Shown: in pieces, positions 54,835 through 62,642 of the stretch
How the letters are laid out: every line of letters starts with the position of its first letter
How positions within the stretch are numbered: position 1 is the first letter of the stretch
Assembly: GCA_022402445.1 (NCBI GenBank)
Contig: JAKRSF010000008.1
Location: 310,001 to 374,000 of the forward strand
Source: Cyanobacteriota bacterium
GTDB taxonomy: Bacteria > Cyanobacteriota > Cyanobacteriia > CACIAM-69d
DNA length: 64,000 nucleotides
Direction: 5' to 3'
Position numbers and translations under genes: made by a program
The notes under the pieces: model-generated
Told to the model about the DNA's origin: nothing
The model's input: only the letters and a program-made list of their open reading frames with translations
The model's database searches: none

Positions 54835-55980
54835 TCAGGCCAGGGGCAGACTGAAGCGAAAGGTGCTGCCCTTGCCGATGGTGCTGGTGGCGAAGATTTT
54901 GCCCCCCTGCAATTCCACCAGCCGCCGGGAGATGGCGAGGCCAATGCCCGCCCCGAGGGATTTTTGGCCGGGGGACTGGTGCCGCGCGCGATCGCCGCGC
55001 CAGAACCGCTCAAACACATGGGGCAAATCCTCCGGGGCGATGCCTTCCCCCGTGTCCCGCACGGCAATCCACAGCCAGCCGCGCCCGCGATCGCCCTCGG
55101 GGGTGGCGGACAGGACAATTTCACCGCTGGGGGTGTGGCGCAGGGCATTGCCCATCAAGTTCACCAGGATCTGCTCGACGCGATCGATATCCGCCCGCAC
55201 CAGCGGCAATATGGCCGGACAATCCAGTTTCAGGACCGGCGTCTCATCAAAAATCTGATCGGCGAACCGCTCAATGGTGCGCTCTAGCAAGGGCCGCAGA
55301 TCCAGCGTCTGGAAATGGATTGGCAGGTAGCCCGCCTCCGCCTTCGAGAGTTCCTGGGTGTCGTTGACCAGCCGTTCGAGCCGCCGCGCTTCGCGGATCA
55401 TGCGCCCATAGAGTTCGGGGGTTGGTTCGATGCGCTCCTCGGCCAGTTCCTCCAGGTAGCCCCGCACGACGGTCAGGGGAGATCGCAGCTCGTGGGTCAG
55501 ATCCGTCACCAGTTCCCGCCGCCGCTGCTCGACCCCTTCGAGGTGGACGGCCATGCGGTTGAAACTACAGCCCAATTGATTAAATTCCGGCACATCGCTG
55601 GCGGCCATGCGTGCCCCCAGATCGCCGCTGGCAAAGGCCGTGGTGACCCGTTCCATGCGCTTGAGGGGACGCACCAGGCGGCGCGAGGCCCAGTAGCTGG
55701 CGGCTCCGGCGGCGGTGGTACCGGCCACGACGGACCAGAAGGTGCTCCGTTTCCACACCAGATCGAAGGCGCGGATCAGTTGGGTGCGGGCGTAGCGCAG
55801 GCGAAAACCGTTGCCTTCCAATTCCTCAAGTTTGACGACGAACATGCGGGGCGAGTTGATGAAGCCCAGGGCGACGGTGGCTCCGATGCCCACAAAGAGG
55901 GTGATGAGGTGGGAGATGAAAAGGTAGGTGTGGAGGTCGAGCTTGCGCAGGTGGCTGTGGAGGCGGTTTTTGGGCTTCAT
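54835..55980 (-). CDS. Sensor histidine kinase (BaeS/HAMP type)
   Basis: A 381-residue membrane kinase. Two spans (about 18-40 and 81-97) flank a short periplasmic loop of about 40 residues; HAMP domain about 98-150; HisKA with DLTHELRSPLTVVRGYL (H163); HATPase with N-box NLMGNALRHTPSG, G1 DTGEGIAPEDLPHVFERFWRGD and G2 SLGAGIGLAISRRLVE. The short loop suggests sensing within the membrane or by few residues. It is encoded downstream of an OmpR-type regulator on the same strand (gap 135 bp), with a repeat-family copy between them. The stimulus is unknown. Confidence 0.9.
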   Translation of the reverse strand: MKPKNRLHSHLRKLDLHTYLFISHLITLFVGIGATVALGFINSPRMFVVKLEELEGNGFRLRYARTQLIRAFDLVWKRSTFWSVVAGTTAAGAASYWASRRLVRPLKRMERVTTAFASGDLGARMAASDVPEFNQLGCSFNRMAVHLEGVEQRRRELVTDLTHELRSPLTVVRGYLEELAEERIEPTPELYGRMIREARRLERLVNDTQELSKAEAGYLPIHFQTLDLRPLLERTIERFADQIFDETPVLKLDCPAILPLVRADIDRVEQILVNLMGNALRHTPSGEIVLSATPEGDRGRGWLWIAVRDTGEGIAPEDLPHVFERFWRGDRARHQSPGQKSLGAGIGLAISRRLVELQGGKIFATSTIGKGSTFRFSLPLA

Positions 55981-56029
55981 GGGCCGGGGCCGATCGCGGG
56001 TTGGGTTTCGACTCTAGCGCGATCGCCCC

Positions 56030-56094
56030 AGACCCGTTCAAGCTTGGGGATGTCAGGGATCGCGGGGACTGGGCGGGGAAACCCCACCCCTACG
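56030..56094 (+). repeat. Partial repeat-family copy D
   Basis: Between the response-regulator and kinase genes lies a stretch close to the right end of copy A: TTCAAGCTTGGGG, then TGTCAGGGATCGCGGGG, CTGGGCGGGGAAACCCC, ending ACCCCTACGA. Two or three bases differ from copies A and B, including the final CGG to CGA change. No left end is present. Confidence 0.55.
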
Positions 56095-56115
56095 ATGGCT
56101 GATTACGGGACAGAA

Positions 56116-56856
56116 TCAAGCATCAAGGCGATCGTCCTCAAATTTGTAGCCCACGCCGATCGCGGTCTTAATGAATCGGGGCTGTCCCGGCTGGGGTTCC
56201 ACCTTTTTGCGCAGGCGCGCCACGTGGGTATCCACCACCCGCTCATCGCCAAAGAAATCATCCCCCCAGAGCTTATCGATCAGTTGGGCGCGGCTCCAGA
56301 CCCGGCCCGGATAGCTCAAAAAGGTGGCCAATAAATTAAATTCCAACGCCGTCAAATCCAGATCCTCCGGCGGGCGATCGCCCAGGTGGCGACGGGCAAT
56401 GCGGCGGTCAAGATCGAGGCTGAAATGGGCCGTGGCATAGGTCGGCGGTGGCCCGTCGCGATCGCCCCCCTCCGCCGTGCCCCCGTGGCGCAAACTGCGG
56501 CGCAGCAAAGCCCGGATCCGCGCCACCAACTCCTTCGGGCTAAAGGGTTTGACGAGATAATCATCCGCCCCCGTCGAAAGGCCGATCACGCGATCGATCT
56601 CCTCCCCCCGGGCCGTCAGCATCAAAATGTAGGGATCCTTCTCCCCCGGATTGCGGCGGATGCGGGCACACACCTCCAGCCCATCGAGTCCCGGCAGCAT
56701 CCAATCCAAAATGATCACATCCGGCGGCTGGGCCTCAAATTGCGCGATCGCCTCGTGCCCATCGCCACACACCCGACAGCTAAACCCCTCCGGCTCCAGA
56801 CAATCCAGCAGCATCTTGGCAATGCCGTCATTGTCCTCAACGATCAAAATGTCCAT
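56116..56856 (-). CDS. OmpR/PhoB-family response regulator
   Basis: A 246-residue regulator. The receiver has the phosphoacceptor D51 in VIILDWMLPGLDG, acidic pocket near residues 8-9 and K103 in DYLVKPFSPKEL. The C-terminal winged helix is of OmpR type: LDLTALEFNLLATFLSYPGRVWSRAQLIDKLW and VDTHVARLRKKVEPQPGQPRFIKT. It should be phosphorylated by the kinase encoded just downstream on the same strand and regulate promoters directly. Which genes are controlled is unknown; the nearest upstream promoter is that of psaD on the opposite strand. Confidence 0.93.
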   Translation of the reverse strand: MDILIVEDNDGIAKMLLDCLEPEGFSCRVCGDGHEAIAQFEAQPPDVIILDWMLPGLDGLEVCARIRRNPGEKDPYILMLTARGEEIDRVIGLSTGADDYLVKPFSPKELVARIRALLRRSLRHGGTAEGGDRDGPPPTYATAHFSLDLDRRIARRHLGDRPPEDLDLTALEFNLLATFLSYPGRVWSRAQLIDKLWGDDFFGDERVVDTHVARLRKKVEPQPGQPRFIKTAIGVGYKFEDDRLDA

Positions 56857-56991
56857 GGCCCCAGACTACTGAAGACGATTGCATATACACCCTAGATCCA
56901 CCGATCCACCCCCATCATCCTCGAGAATGGACCCGCGCGATCGCGTCCCTAGCATAGGCAGTCCAATCGGTCAAATTTCCCCACTCCCTAG

Positions 56992-57009
56992 CAAATAAAG
57001 AACTGTAAC
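56992..57009 (-). promoter_or_regulatory. HLR1-like site upstream of psaD
   Basis: On the minus strand GTTACAGT, two bases, TTTATTTG matches the two 8-bp halves of the RpaB-binding HLR1 consensus at 12 of 16 positions (7/8 and 5/8). It centres about 62 bp upstream of the start expected from TACGAT (57051-57056), the range where RpaB activates photosystem I genes. This is a pattern match, not proof. Confidence 0.4.
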
Positions 57010-57050
57010 AGTTCGATCGCCAATCCTACAGACCACCGGCGGGGCGGTGC

Positions 57051-57056
57051 TACGAT
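57051..57056 (+). promoter_or_regulatory. Candidate psaD -10 element
   Basis: TACGAT, 52 bp upstream of the psaD ATG, with AT-rich leader sequence after it. No good -35 hexamer is seen, consistent with an activator-dependent promoter. Confidence 0.4.
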
Positions 57057-57108
57057 TCCCAATAAATTCGTAAGAATGACTTTTTAGAGACTATCGAGAG
57101 AAGATCCG

Positions 57109-57603
57109 ATGTCAGAAAACCCGACCCCTGAAGTGGCAGAAGCAACGGAAGCGGCTGCACCGGCGATCGCCACCAGCGTCAGCGAACTGACGGGGGCAAC
57201 CCCCAAGTTCGGTGGCAGCACCGGCGGTCTGCTGAGCAAGGCAGACGTGGAAGAAAAGTACGCCATCACCTGGACCAGCAAGAAAGAGCAAGTTTTTGAA
57301 ATGCCGACCGGTGGCGCGGCGGTCATGAATGCGGGTGCGAACCTGCTGTTCTTGGCCCGCAAGGAGCAGTGCATTGCCCTGGGCAAGCAGCTTCGCAGCA
57401 AGTTCAAGCCCCGGATTGAAGATTACAAGGTTTATCGGGTGCTGCCCGATGGTTCGGCGGACTACATCCACCCGGCGGATGGCACGTTCCCTGAAAAGGT
57501 GAACGCGGGCCGCGAGGCGGTGGGCTCGAAGGATCGTCGCATTGGCGAAAATCCGCAGCCCGCTACGGTGAAGTTCAGCGGCAAGGAGACCTTCGAGGTC
57601 TAG
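57109..57603 (+). CDS. psaD: Photosystem I reaction centre subunit II (PsaD)
   Basis: A 164-residue soluble subunit on the stromal/cytoplasmic face of photosystem I that docks ferredoxin. Typical sequences: [79 protein letters not shown] and [14 protein letters not shown]. The N-terminal extension (Ala/Glu/Thr-rich, about 25 residues) is longer than in Synechocystis. ATG 57109 has AGAGAAGATCCG upstream. The gene has its own promoter region and is followed by a strong terminator at 57705-57737. Confidence 0.97.
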   Translation: MSENPTPEVAEATEAAAPAIATSVSELTGATPKFGGSTGGLLSKADVEEKYAITWTSKKEQVFEMPTGGAAVMNAGANLLFLARKEQCIALGKQLRSKFKPRIEDYKVYRVLPDGSADYIHPADGTFPEKVNAGREAVGSKDRRIGENPQPATVKFSGKETFEV

Positions 57604-57704
57604 GACTTCGAGGTCTTGAGGTCTCGATCGCCCGCGATCGGTTCGGATCTTGCCCATCGTTCCAGCGGAGATGTCTGGCTCTCTGCAACGTCGATATTGA
57701 GGTT

Positions 57705-57737
57705 CGATCGCTCCTTCGGGGACGGTCGATTTTTTTT
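57705..57737 (+). terminator. Intrinsic terminator with UUCG loop after psaD
   Basis: TCGATCG (57705-57711) pairs with CGGTCGA (57723-57729), allowing one G-U pair; TCC (57713-57715) pairs with GGA (57720-57722) around a TTCG tetraloop, with one bulged C at 57712. A run of eight T (57730-57737) follows. A textbook rho-independent terminator, about 100 bp past the psaD stop. Confidence 0.85.
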
Positions 57738-57775
57738 GTTTAGGGTTGGGCTGTAGGGTTGGGCGAGGGGGTTCG

Positions 57776-58636
57776 ATGGCGATCGCGGCGGGGCTGATGG
57801 GGGGGCTAATGGGGGGGCTGACGGATCCGTTGGCCTATGATTTTTTTCGCCATGCCCTGGCGGTGGGGGCGATCATCGGCATTTTGTGCCCGGTGGTGGG
57901 CTGCTTTCCGCTGGTGCTGAGGATTTCGCTGATCGGCGACGCGATCGCCCATGCGGTCATTCCGGGGCTGGCGATCGCCCATGTGCTGGGCATTGACCTG
58001 TCCGTGGGGGCGTTCGTGTCCGGGGTGGGCAGCACCGCCGCGATTGCCTGGATCCAAGAGCAGGGACGCATCCGGGCCGACTCCGCCATGACCCTGATGT
58101 TCGCCACCTTCTTTGCCCTGGGCATGACCTTAATTTCCCTGTGGCGGGTGCCCATTGACCTGGAGGGGTTTTTATTTGGCGATTTGCTCAGCGTGCAGCC
58201 AAGCGACATTGGCCACGCGGCGATCGCGGCGGCGGTGCTCCTCGGGGCGATCGCCCTACACTACAAAGAACTTTTGTTCTATACCTTTGACCCCATCGGC
58301 GCAGAGGCGGCGGGGCTGCCCGTGCGAATGCTGCACTATGGCCTCATGGCGGGCCTAACGGTGGCGATTATCCTGGCCCTGAAGCTCGTCGGCGTGGTCC
58401 TGGCGGTGGCCCTCACCATCGGCCCCGCCCTGACGGCATCCTTGCTCGTGCGGGAACTCCATTGGATGATGGTTCTGGGGGGGCTTTTTGGCCTGCTGGC
58501 GGCAATTTTGGGGCTCTATGGCAGTTTTTATCTGGATCTGCCCTCCGGTGCGGCGATCGCCCTGGCCTCCTTTGGCCTCTTCATGGGCACCCTGGCCGTG
58601 GAAACGATGGCGCGATCGCGGTTTAGGCAATCCTAG
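57776..58636 (+). CDS. Orphan metal ABC permease (MntB/ZnuB type)
   Basis: A 286-residue ABC-3 family permease with about eight spans and motifs VGCFPLVLRISLIGDAIAHAV, GAFVSGVGSTAAIAWI, and LKLVGVVLAVALTIGPALTASLLV. It is a clear paralogue of the permease at 21723-22655. No ATPase or binding-protein gene is adjacent. It could share the MntA-like ATPase and binding protein of the main locus or work with unlinked partners. ATG 57776 lies shortly after the psaD terminator, so its own promoter is probably in the short gap. The metal specificity is undetermined. Confidence 0.85.
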   Translation: MAIAAGLMGGLMGGLTDPLAYDFFRHALAVGAIIGILCPVVGCFPLVLRISLIGDAIAHAVIPGLAIAHVLGIDLSVGAFVSGVGSTAAIAWIQEQGRIRADSAMTLMFATFFALGMTLISLWRVPIDLEGFLFGDLLSVQPSDIGHAAIAAAVLLGAIALHYKELLFYTFDPIGAEAAGLPVRMLHYGLMAGLTVAIILALKLVGVVLAVALTIGPALTASLLVRELHWMMVLGGLFGLLAAILGLYGSFYLDLPSGAAIALASFGLFMGTLAVETMARSRFRQS

Positions 58637-58694
58637 GGCATCCCCAGGGCATCCATTGATCCGCTGATCCGCAACCGAGCGGCGACGCCAACCC

Positions 58695-58901
58695 CTAGCG
58701 ACGGCCCGCGCTGACGGTGTGATCAGGCCCCCCGCGATCGCCCTGGGGACCTGCCACCACCGCCTGGACCGAGGCGATCGTCCCCGCCCGCTCCAAGGCC
58801 AGGGCACTGCGGCTGGAGTCCGTCCCCGCCAGGGCCGTCAGGGCAGCGGTTTGGCAGCCAATCAGCAGGGCAGTGACAGCGGTCGTAGTGGTAACGTTCA
58901 T
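58695..58901 (-). CDS. Small secreted or membrane protein, hypothetical
   Basis: A 68-residue frame starting NVTTTTAVTALLIGCQTAALTAL, a signal-like hydrophobic N-terminus, followed by a polar tail. The ATG at 58901 has GGAAGG eight bases upstream, better than most in this region. No family similarity is known to me, and the C-terminal half looks non-conserved, so the gene could be spurious. Confidence 0.35.
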   Translation of the reverse strand: MNVTTTTAVTALLIGCQTAALTALAGTDSSRSALALERAGTIASVQAVVAGPQGDRGGPDHTVSAGRR

Positions 58902-59132
58902 GGCGATGACCCTTCCAAACAAATTGGTCGGCACCCGGCGGGCGCTCCTGATGGGTCTGGTTGTATCGGGAATCCATCGGTGGTGTCCCTCGCCCCCGGT
59001 GAACCCCGTTGATTGGCACGATCGCCCCCTGCCAATTCCCTTGAATTTCCGTGCGATCGCCCCCTGAGCCCCCGTACCACTTGGGGAATTGCCCCCACCC
59101 CCCTGTCTCCTCCCCTTTCCCCTAGGACCGCC

Positions 59133-60443
59133 ATGGACTGGACCAGTCCCCTTGAATTTCAGCAGCAGGATTTTTTACGCCGTTGGCAGGCCAGCCCCCA
59201 GCACCTCAGCGGCGGCGGCGTGCCCCATTGCCACTGCGAACGGCTGCGGGCGCCCATGTCCAGCGGCGGCGATGCGCTCCAGGAAACCCTGCGGGCCATT
59301 CTGCCGCCGTCGGTGCGGATCGATCGCCTCTGGCCCTGCCCGGTGGAGCGGCGGGCGGATTGTCCGGTGGGGGAGTTGGCCTGGTCGATGGATGCGGCCC
59401 TGGCGGCGGGGGCGTCCGTGGCCGTGTGCTTGGCGCGGGATGAGGCTTTGCCGACGGAGTGGATTGTGGCGGGGTTTGTGCCGCTGGTGCTGGGGTTGGG
59501 CGATCGCGCGGGGGGCAGCGGCATCGATGGCAACACCGTGCGGGCCGATCGCCTGCTGTACGGCGGCGGCTTGGCGGCCTATCTCCAGAGCCTAGAGACC
59601 GTGGGGACCGTGGGGACCGTGGGGGGGCTCCAGCGGCTCGTCGCCAGCGCCCAGCATGTGGAGCCCTTGACCTATAGCGCCGATGGGCGGCTGATGGCCT
59701 GTAGCTGCAATGATGGGCGGCTGCGGGTGTGGCGGGTGGAGGTGCGGCGGCTGCGGGAATTTTCTCCGTCGCCCTTTGGGGGGGTGGGGATGCCGTCGGC
59801 GCAGCCTTTGGTGCGGGGGACGGGGCGGCTGTGGCGATCGCTGCCCTGTCCGGCGGGGTCGGTGCGGGTGTTGGCCTTCAGTGCGGCGAGCGATCGCGTG
59901 CCCGTGGGCTATCTGGCCAGTGGGACCTATGGGGGGCTGGTGACGGTCTGGGATCTGGAGGGGGGCCGCGCGATCGCCACCTTGCAGGATCCAAGCAAGG
60001 GGGTCGATGCGATCGCCGTCAGCGCCGACGGCACCTATCTAGCCACTGCCGCCCTCGATGGCAAAGTGCGCCTGTGGGATTTGGCGGCCCGGACGGTGCG
60101 CTATGCCGCCGCCACCGGCCCCCACGGGGTCAGCGCCCTGGCCTTTAGTCCCCATCAACCCTGGCTGGCGGTGGGGGATCAGACCGGGGCGATCGCCGTG
60201 TGGGAGCGCGATTCCGGCTACCCCATCAGCCAATTTGCGGGCCATGCCACCCGCATTGATGCCCTCACCTTTGGCGATGAGGAGGCCACGCTCCATAGCG
60301 AAAGTGTGGAACCGGTCACCAAAACCTGGAAATTGCCCAGGGGCACCCTCCTCAATACCCGCGCGGAACGGCCCCAAGGCTCCCTCACCCTGGAGGTGCA
60401 GCCGGAGGATGAGGGGATTGATTTTGAAATTTTTGCGCCCTAG
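59133..60443 (+). CDS. WD40-repeat protein with unknown N-terminal domain
   Basis: A 436-residue protein. Residues about 170-410 contain WD40 repeats: MACSCNDGRLRVWRVE, ASGTYGGLVTVWDLEGGRAIATL, LATAALDGKVRLWDLAARTV and AVGDQTGAIAVWERD, forming a partial or degenerate propeller that would bind proteins. The N-terminal 150 residues have several Cys/His residues (HCHCERL) and hydrophobic stretches but no recognised domain. Between them lies ETVGTVGTVGG, encoded by three 9-bp tandem repeats. ATG 59133 is the first start after a stop-free but unrelated stretch. It begins a run of five co-directional genes to 63839. Confidence 0.7.
   Translation: MDWTSPLEFQQQDFLRRWQASPQHLSGGGVPHCHCERLRAPMSSGGDALQETLRAILPPSVRIDRLWPCPVERRADCPVGELAWSMDAALAAGASVAVCLARDEALPTEWIVAGFVPLVLGLGDRAGGSGIDGNTVRADRLLYGGGLAAYLQSLETVGTVGTVGGLQRLVASAQHVEPLTYSADGRLMACSCNDGRLRVWRVEVRRLREFSPSPFGGVGMPSAQPLVRGTGRLWRSLPCPAGSVRVLAFSAASDRVPVGYLASGTYGGLVTVWDLEGGRAIATLQDPSKGVDAIAVSADGTYLATAALDGKVRLWDLAARTVRYAAATGPHGVSALAFSPHQPWLAVGDQTGAIAVWERDSGYPISQFAGHATRIDALTFGDEEATLHSESVEPVTKTWKLPRGTLLNTRAERPQGSLTLEVQPEDEGIDFEIFAP
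59597..59623 (+). repeat. 9-bp tandem repeat in coding sequence
   Basis: GACCGTGGG is repeated three times in a row (59597-59605, 59606-59614, 59615-59623), coding for T-V-G units. Such a microsatellite can change copy number without shifting the reading frame. Confidence 0.75.
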
Positions 60444-60471
60444 GGTGTTTTGAATATTGCGAGCAAGATCC

Positions 60472-60690
60472 ATGGCCCAATTTGGTCCCCCCCTTCTCAA
60501 AATTTTGCTGGCCTCGGCGGCCATTTCCCTGGCGATCGCGGCCCTTGGCCAATGGATCGACACCCCCGCCCCCTCCACGGCGATCGCCCTTGCCCTCGTC
60601 CTTGGCCCCCCCGCGATCGTGGCAATGGTGTTGATCCAGCGCGATCGCGCCCACCGAGCCCCCGGCCAGCCCCCCACCCGTCAGCCCTAA
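60472..60690 (+). CDS. Small two-span membrane protein, unknown
   Basis: A 72-residue protein (ATG 60472) with two hydrophobic segments (about 8-26 and 36-56) joined by a short Pro-rich loop and a basic, Pro/Gln-rich tail. It lies 28 bp after the WD40 gene and 84 bp before the AI-2E family gene. I do not recognise the family. Confidence 0.5.
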   Translation: MAQFGPPLLKILLASAAISLAIAALGQWIDTPAPSTAIALALVLGPPAIVAMVLIQRDRAHRAPGQPPTRQP

Positions 60691-60774
60691 GCCCCCTGGG
60701 AGCGGTCCCCCCCCTCGACCTGCTATAACGGACGGTGCCCCACCGACCATTCCCCATCGGGAAAGGAGCACCCC

Positions 60775-62010
60775 ATGACCCTTGGCCGTTGGCTCGGACT
60801 CGCGGTACTGATGGCAGCGTTGGCCATCCTCTGGTCAATCCGTAATCTGGTGCTTCTGGTGCTGGCGGCGGTCGTCCTTGCCAATGCCATCAACTCCCTG
60901 GCGATCGCCCTGCAAACTCGCCTCAACCTCAAACGCGGCGGTGCGATCGCCCTGGCCCTGTTGATCCTTGCCGCCACGGGCATCCTCTTCTTCTCCATCG
61001 TCATTCCCCCCTTCATCGACCAGTTCAGCACCCTGATCGAACGGGTCCCCACGGGCATTGATCGCCTCAACCTCTGGGTGGATCGCCTCGCCGCCCAGCC
61101 CCTCGGGGAACAGTTGCGCCAGTTGCCGGAACTCGACGCCGCCTCCATCACCCAACAGATCCAGCCCGCGATCGAACGGCTCTTCCGCAGCAGCTTCGCC
61201 TTCTTCACCAGCACCCTCAGCGGCCTGCTGAACATGGTCCTGATCGTGATCATCACCCTGATGGTGTTGGTGGATCCCCAGCCCTACGAAGATGCCTTTG
61301 TCACGGTTTTTCCCGCGTTCTATCGGCGGCGGGTGCGGGTCATCCTCAAGCGCTGCTCCGAATCCCTCAATGGCTGGCTGTTGGGGATGCTGCTGAATAT
61401 GGTGATCATCGCCTTCTGTAGCTGGCTGGGGCTGACGATTCTTCAGGTGGATTTGGCCCTGGCCCACGCGATGGTGGCGGGCCTCCTCAATTTCATTCCC
61501 AATCTGGGGCCAATTTTGAGCCTGCTGCCCCCCCTGCTGGTGGCGTTGATTGATGCGCCGTGGAAATGTGGGGCGGTGCTGCTGCTCTATTTCATCATTC
61601 AGCAGCTCGAAAGTGCGCTGCTGACGCCGTGGGTGATGGCGCGGCAGGTGTCCCTGCTGCCGGCCCTGACGCTGATTGCCCAGGTGTTTTTTGCGACGAT
61701 TTTTGGGTTTGCGGGGCTGTTCCTGGCGCTGCCGTTGACGGTGATGGCCCAGGTCTGGATCCAGGCGGTGCTGGTGGAGGATATTTTGGATCGCTGGACC
61801 GTGGGGCCGCGTTTGCGGTTTCGGGGGGGGGCGGTGGCGGCCCACCATGCGGCGGTGGTGCCGTTGGTGGCGGATTCGTCGGCGCTGCCGCCGGTGCCCC
61901 ATGGGGAGGCTGCTGGGGGCTTGTCTGGGGGGGTGGCGGAGGATTCGGGCTGCCCTGCGCCGGATGGGGCGGATGGACCGCCGGGGGGGGCACCGGACGG
62001 GTCACAATAG
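60775..62010 (+). CDS. AI-2E family transporter (PerM-like)
   Basis: A 411-residue, multi-span protein of the AI-2E/PerM family. N-terminal WSIRNLVLLVLAAVVLANAI and the large periplasmic helix region (LIERVPTGIDRLNLWVDRLA) are typical, and the C-terminal signature LLNFIPNLGPILSLLPPLLVAL is present. Family members export small molecules; the true substrate in cyanobacteria is not known, and the AI-2 link is historical. The final 65 residues are a Gly/Ala/Pro tail without family similarity. The gene is 70 bp upstream of the 2TM gene. Confidence 0.85.
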   Translation: MTLGRWLGLAVLMAALAILWSIRNLVLLVLAAVVLANAINSLAIALQTRLNLKRGGAIALALLILAATGILFFSIVIPPFIDQFSTLIERVPTGIDRLNLWVDRLAAQPLGEQLRQLPELDAASITQQIQPAIERLFRSSFAFFTSTLSGLLNMVLIVIITLMVLVDPQPYEDAFVTVFPAFYRRRVRVILKRCSESLNGWLLGMLLNMVIIAFCSWLGLTILQVDLALAHAMVAGLLNFIPNLGPILSLLPPLLVALIDAPWKCGAVLLLYFIIQQLESALLTPWVMARQVSLLPALTLIAQVFFATIFGFAGLFLALPLTVMAQVWIQAVLVEDILDRWTVGPRLRFRGGAVAAHHAAVVPLVADSSALPPVPHGEAAGGLSGGVAEDSGCPAPDGADGPPGGAPDGSQ

Positions 62011-62080
62011 GGGTACGGGGCCGGTGGTTCTGGGGTTGGGTGGTTTGGTGTGGGTTTGAGGGCGATCGCGGGGGGATGGG

Positions 62081-62581
62081 ATGGCTGAGGAGCGGGATGG
62101 GAACCAATCGGCGCTGATGGCGGGGGGGGGTGATGGGGCAGCGCGCACCTATCGCCAGGAGGATGTGCAGGAGATTTTGCAACTGGCCCTGGCGAAACGG
62201 GGCGATGGGTTGGATGACTATTCGCGATCGCAACTGCTGGAGATGGCCCTAGAGCTGGGCATTACGGCGGAGGATTTGGCGGCGGCGGAACAGGTTTGGC
62301 AAATGCGCCAGGGCGATCGCGGCGATCTCGCCCTATTCATGGCCGCCGAAACGCAACGGATTAGGCTGCGGCTGGGTAAAGGGGCGATCGTCAGCGGCTT
62401 TTTGATCCTGATGGATTGGGTTGCCTCCGATCGGCCAAGCTGGTCCCTGATCGTCCTGCTCGGGTGGGGGTTGCTCATCAGCCTCGACGCCTGGAAATCT
62501 CTGCAACCGGGTACGGAGGATTTCCAGCGCCGGTTCGCCGCCTGGCAGGCCCTGCGGCAGGCCGAGGATGACTGGACCTAA
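62081..62581 (+). CDS. 2TM-domain protein with SHOCT-like N-terminus
   Basis: A 166-residue protein. The N-terminal helix-turn region YRQEDVQEILQLALAK, DYSRSQLLEMALELGITAEDLAAAEQVW is typical of the cyanobacterial 2TM-domain family, followed by two spans (about 100-118 and 122-138) and a short C-terminal tail. Function is unknown; such proteins are sometimes fused to or neighbours of transporters. ATG 62081 precedes the family N-terminus; the first 20 residues are variable. Confidence 0.7.
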   Translation: MAEERDGNQSALMAGGGDGAARTYRQEDVQEILQLALAKRGDGLDDYSRSQLLEMALELGITAEDLAAAEQVWQMRQGDRGDLALFMAAETQRIRLRLGKGAIVSGFLILMDWVASDRPSWSLIVLLGWGLLISLDAWKSLQPGTEDFQRRFAAWQALRQAEDDWT

Positions 62582-62642
62582 TCGGCCCTGGGACCGCAGT
62601 CCCCCCACGGCCCAGGGAAATACTTGAGGGAGCAACGCGATC

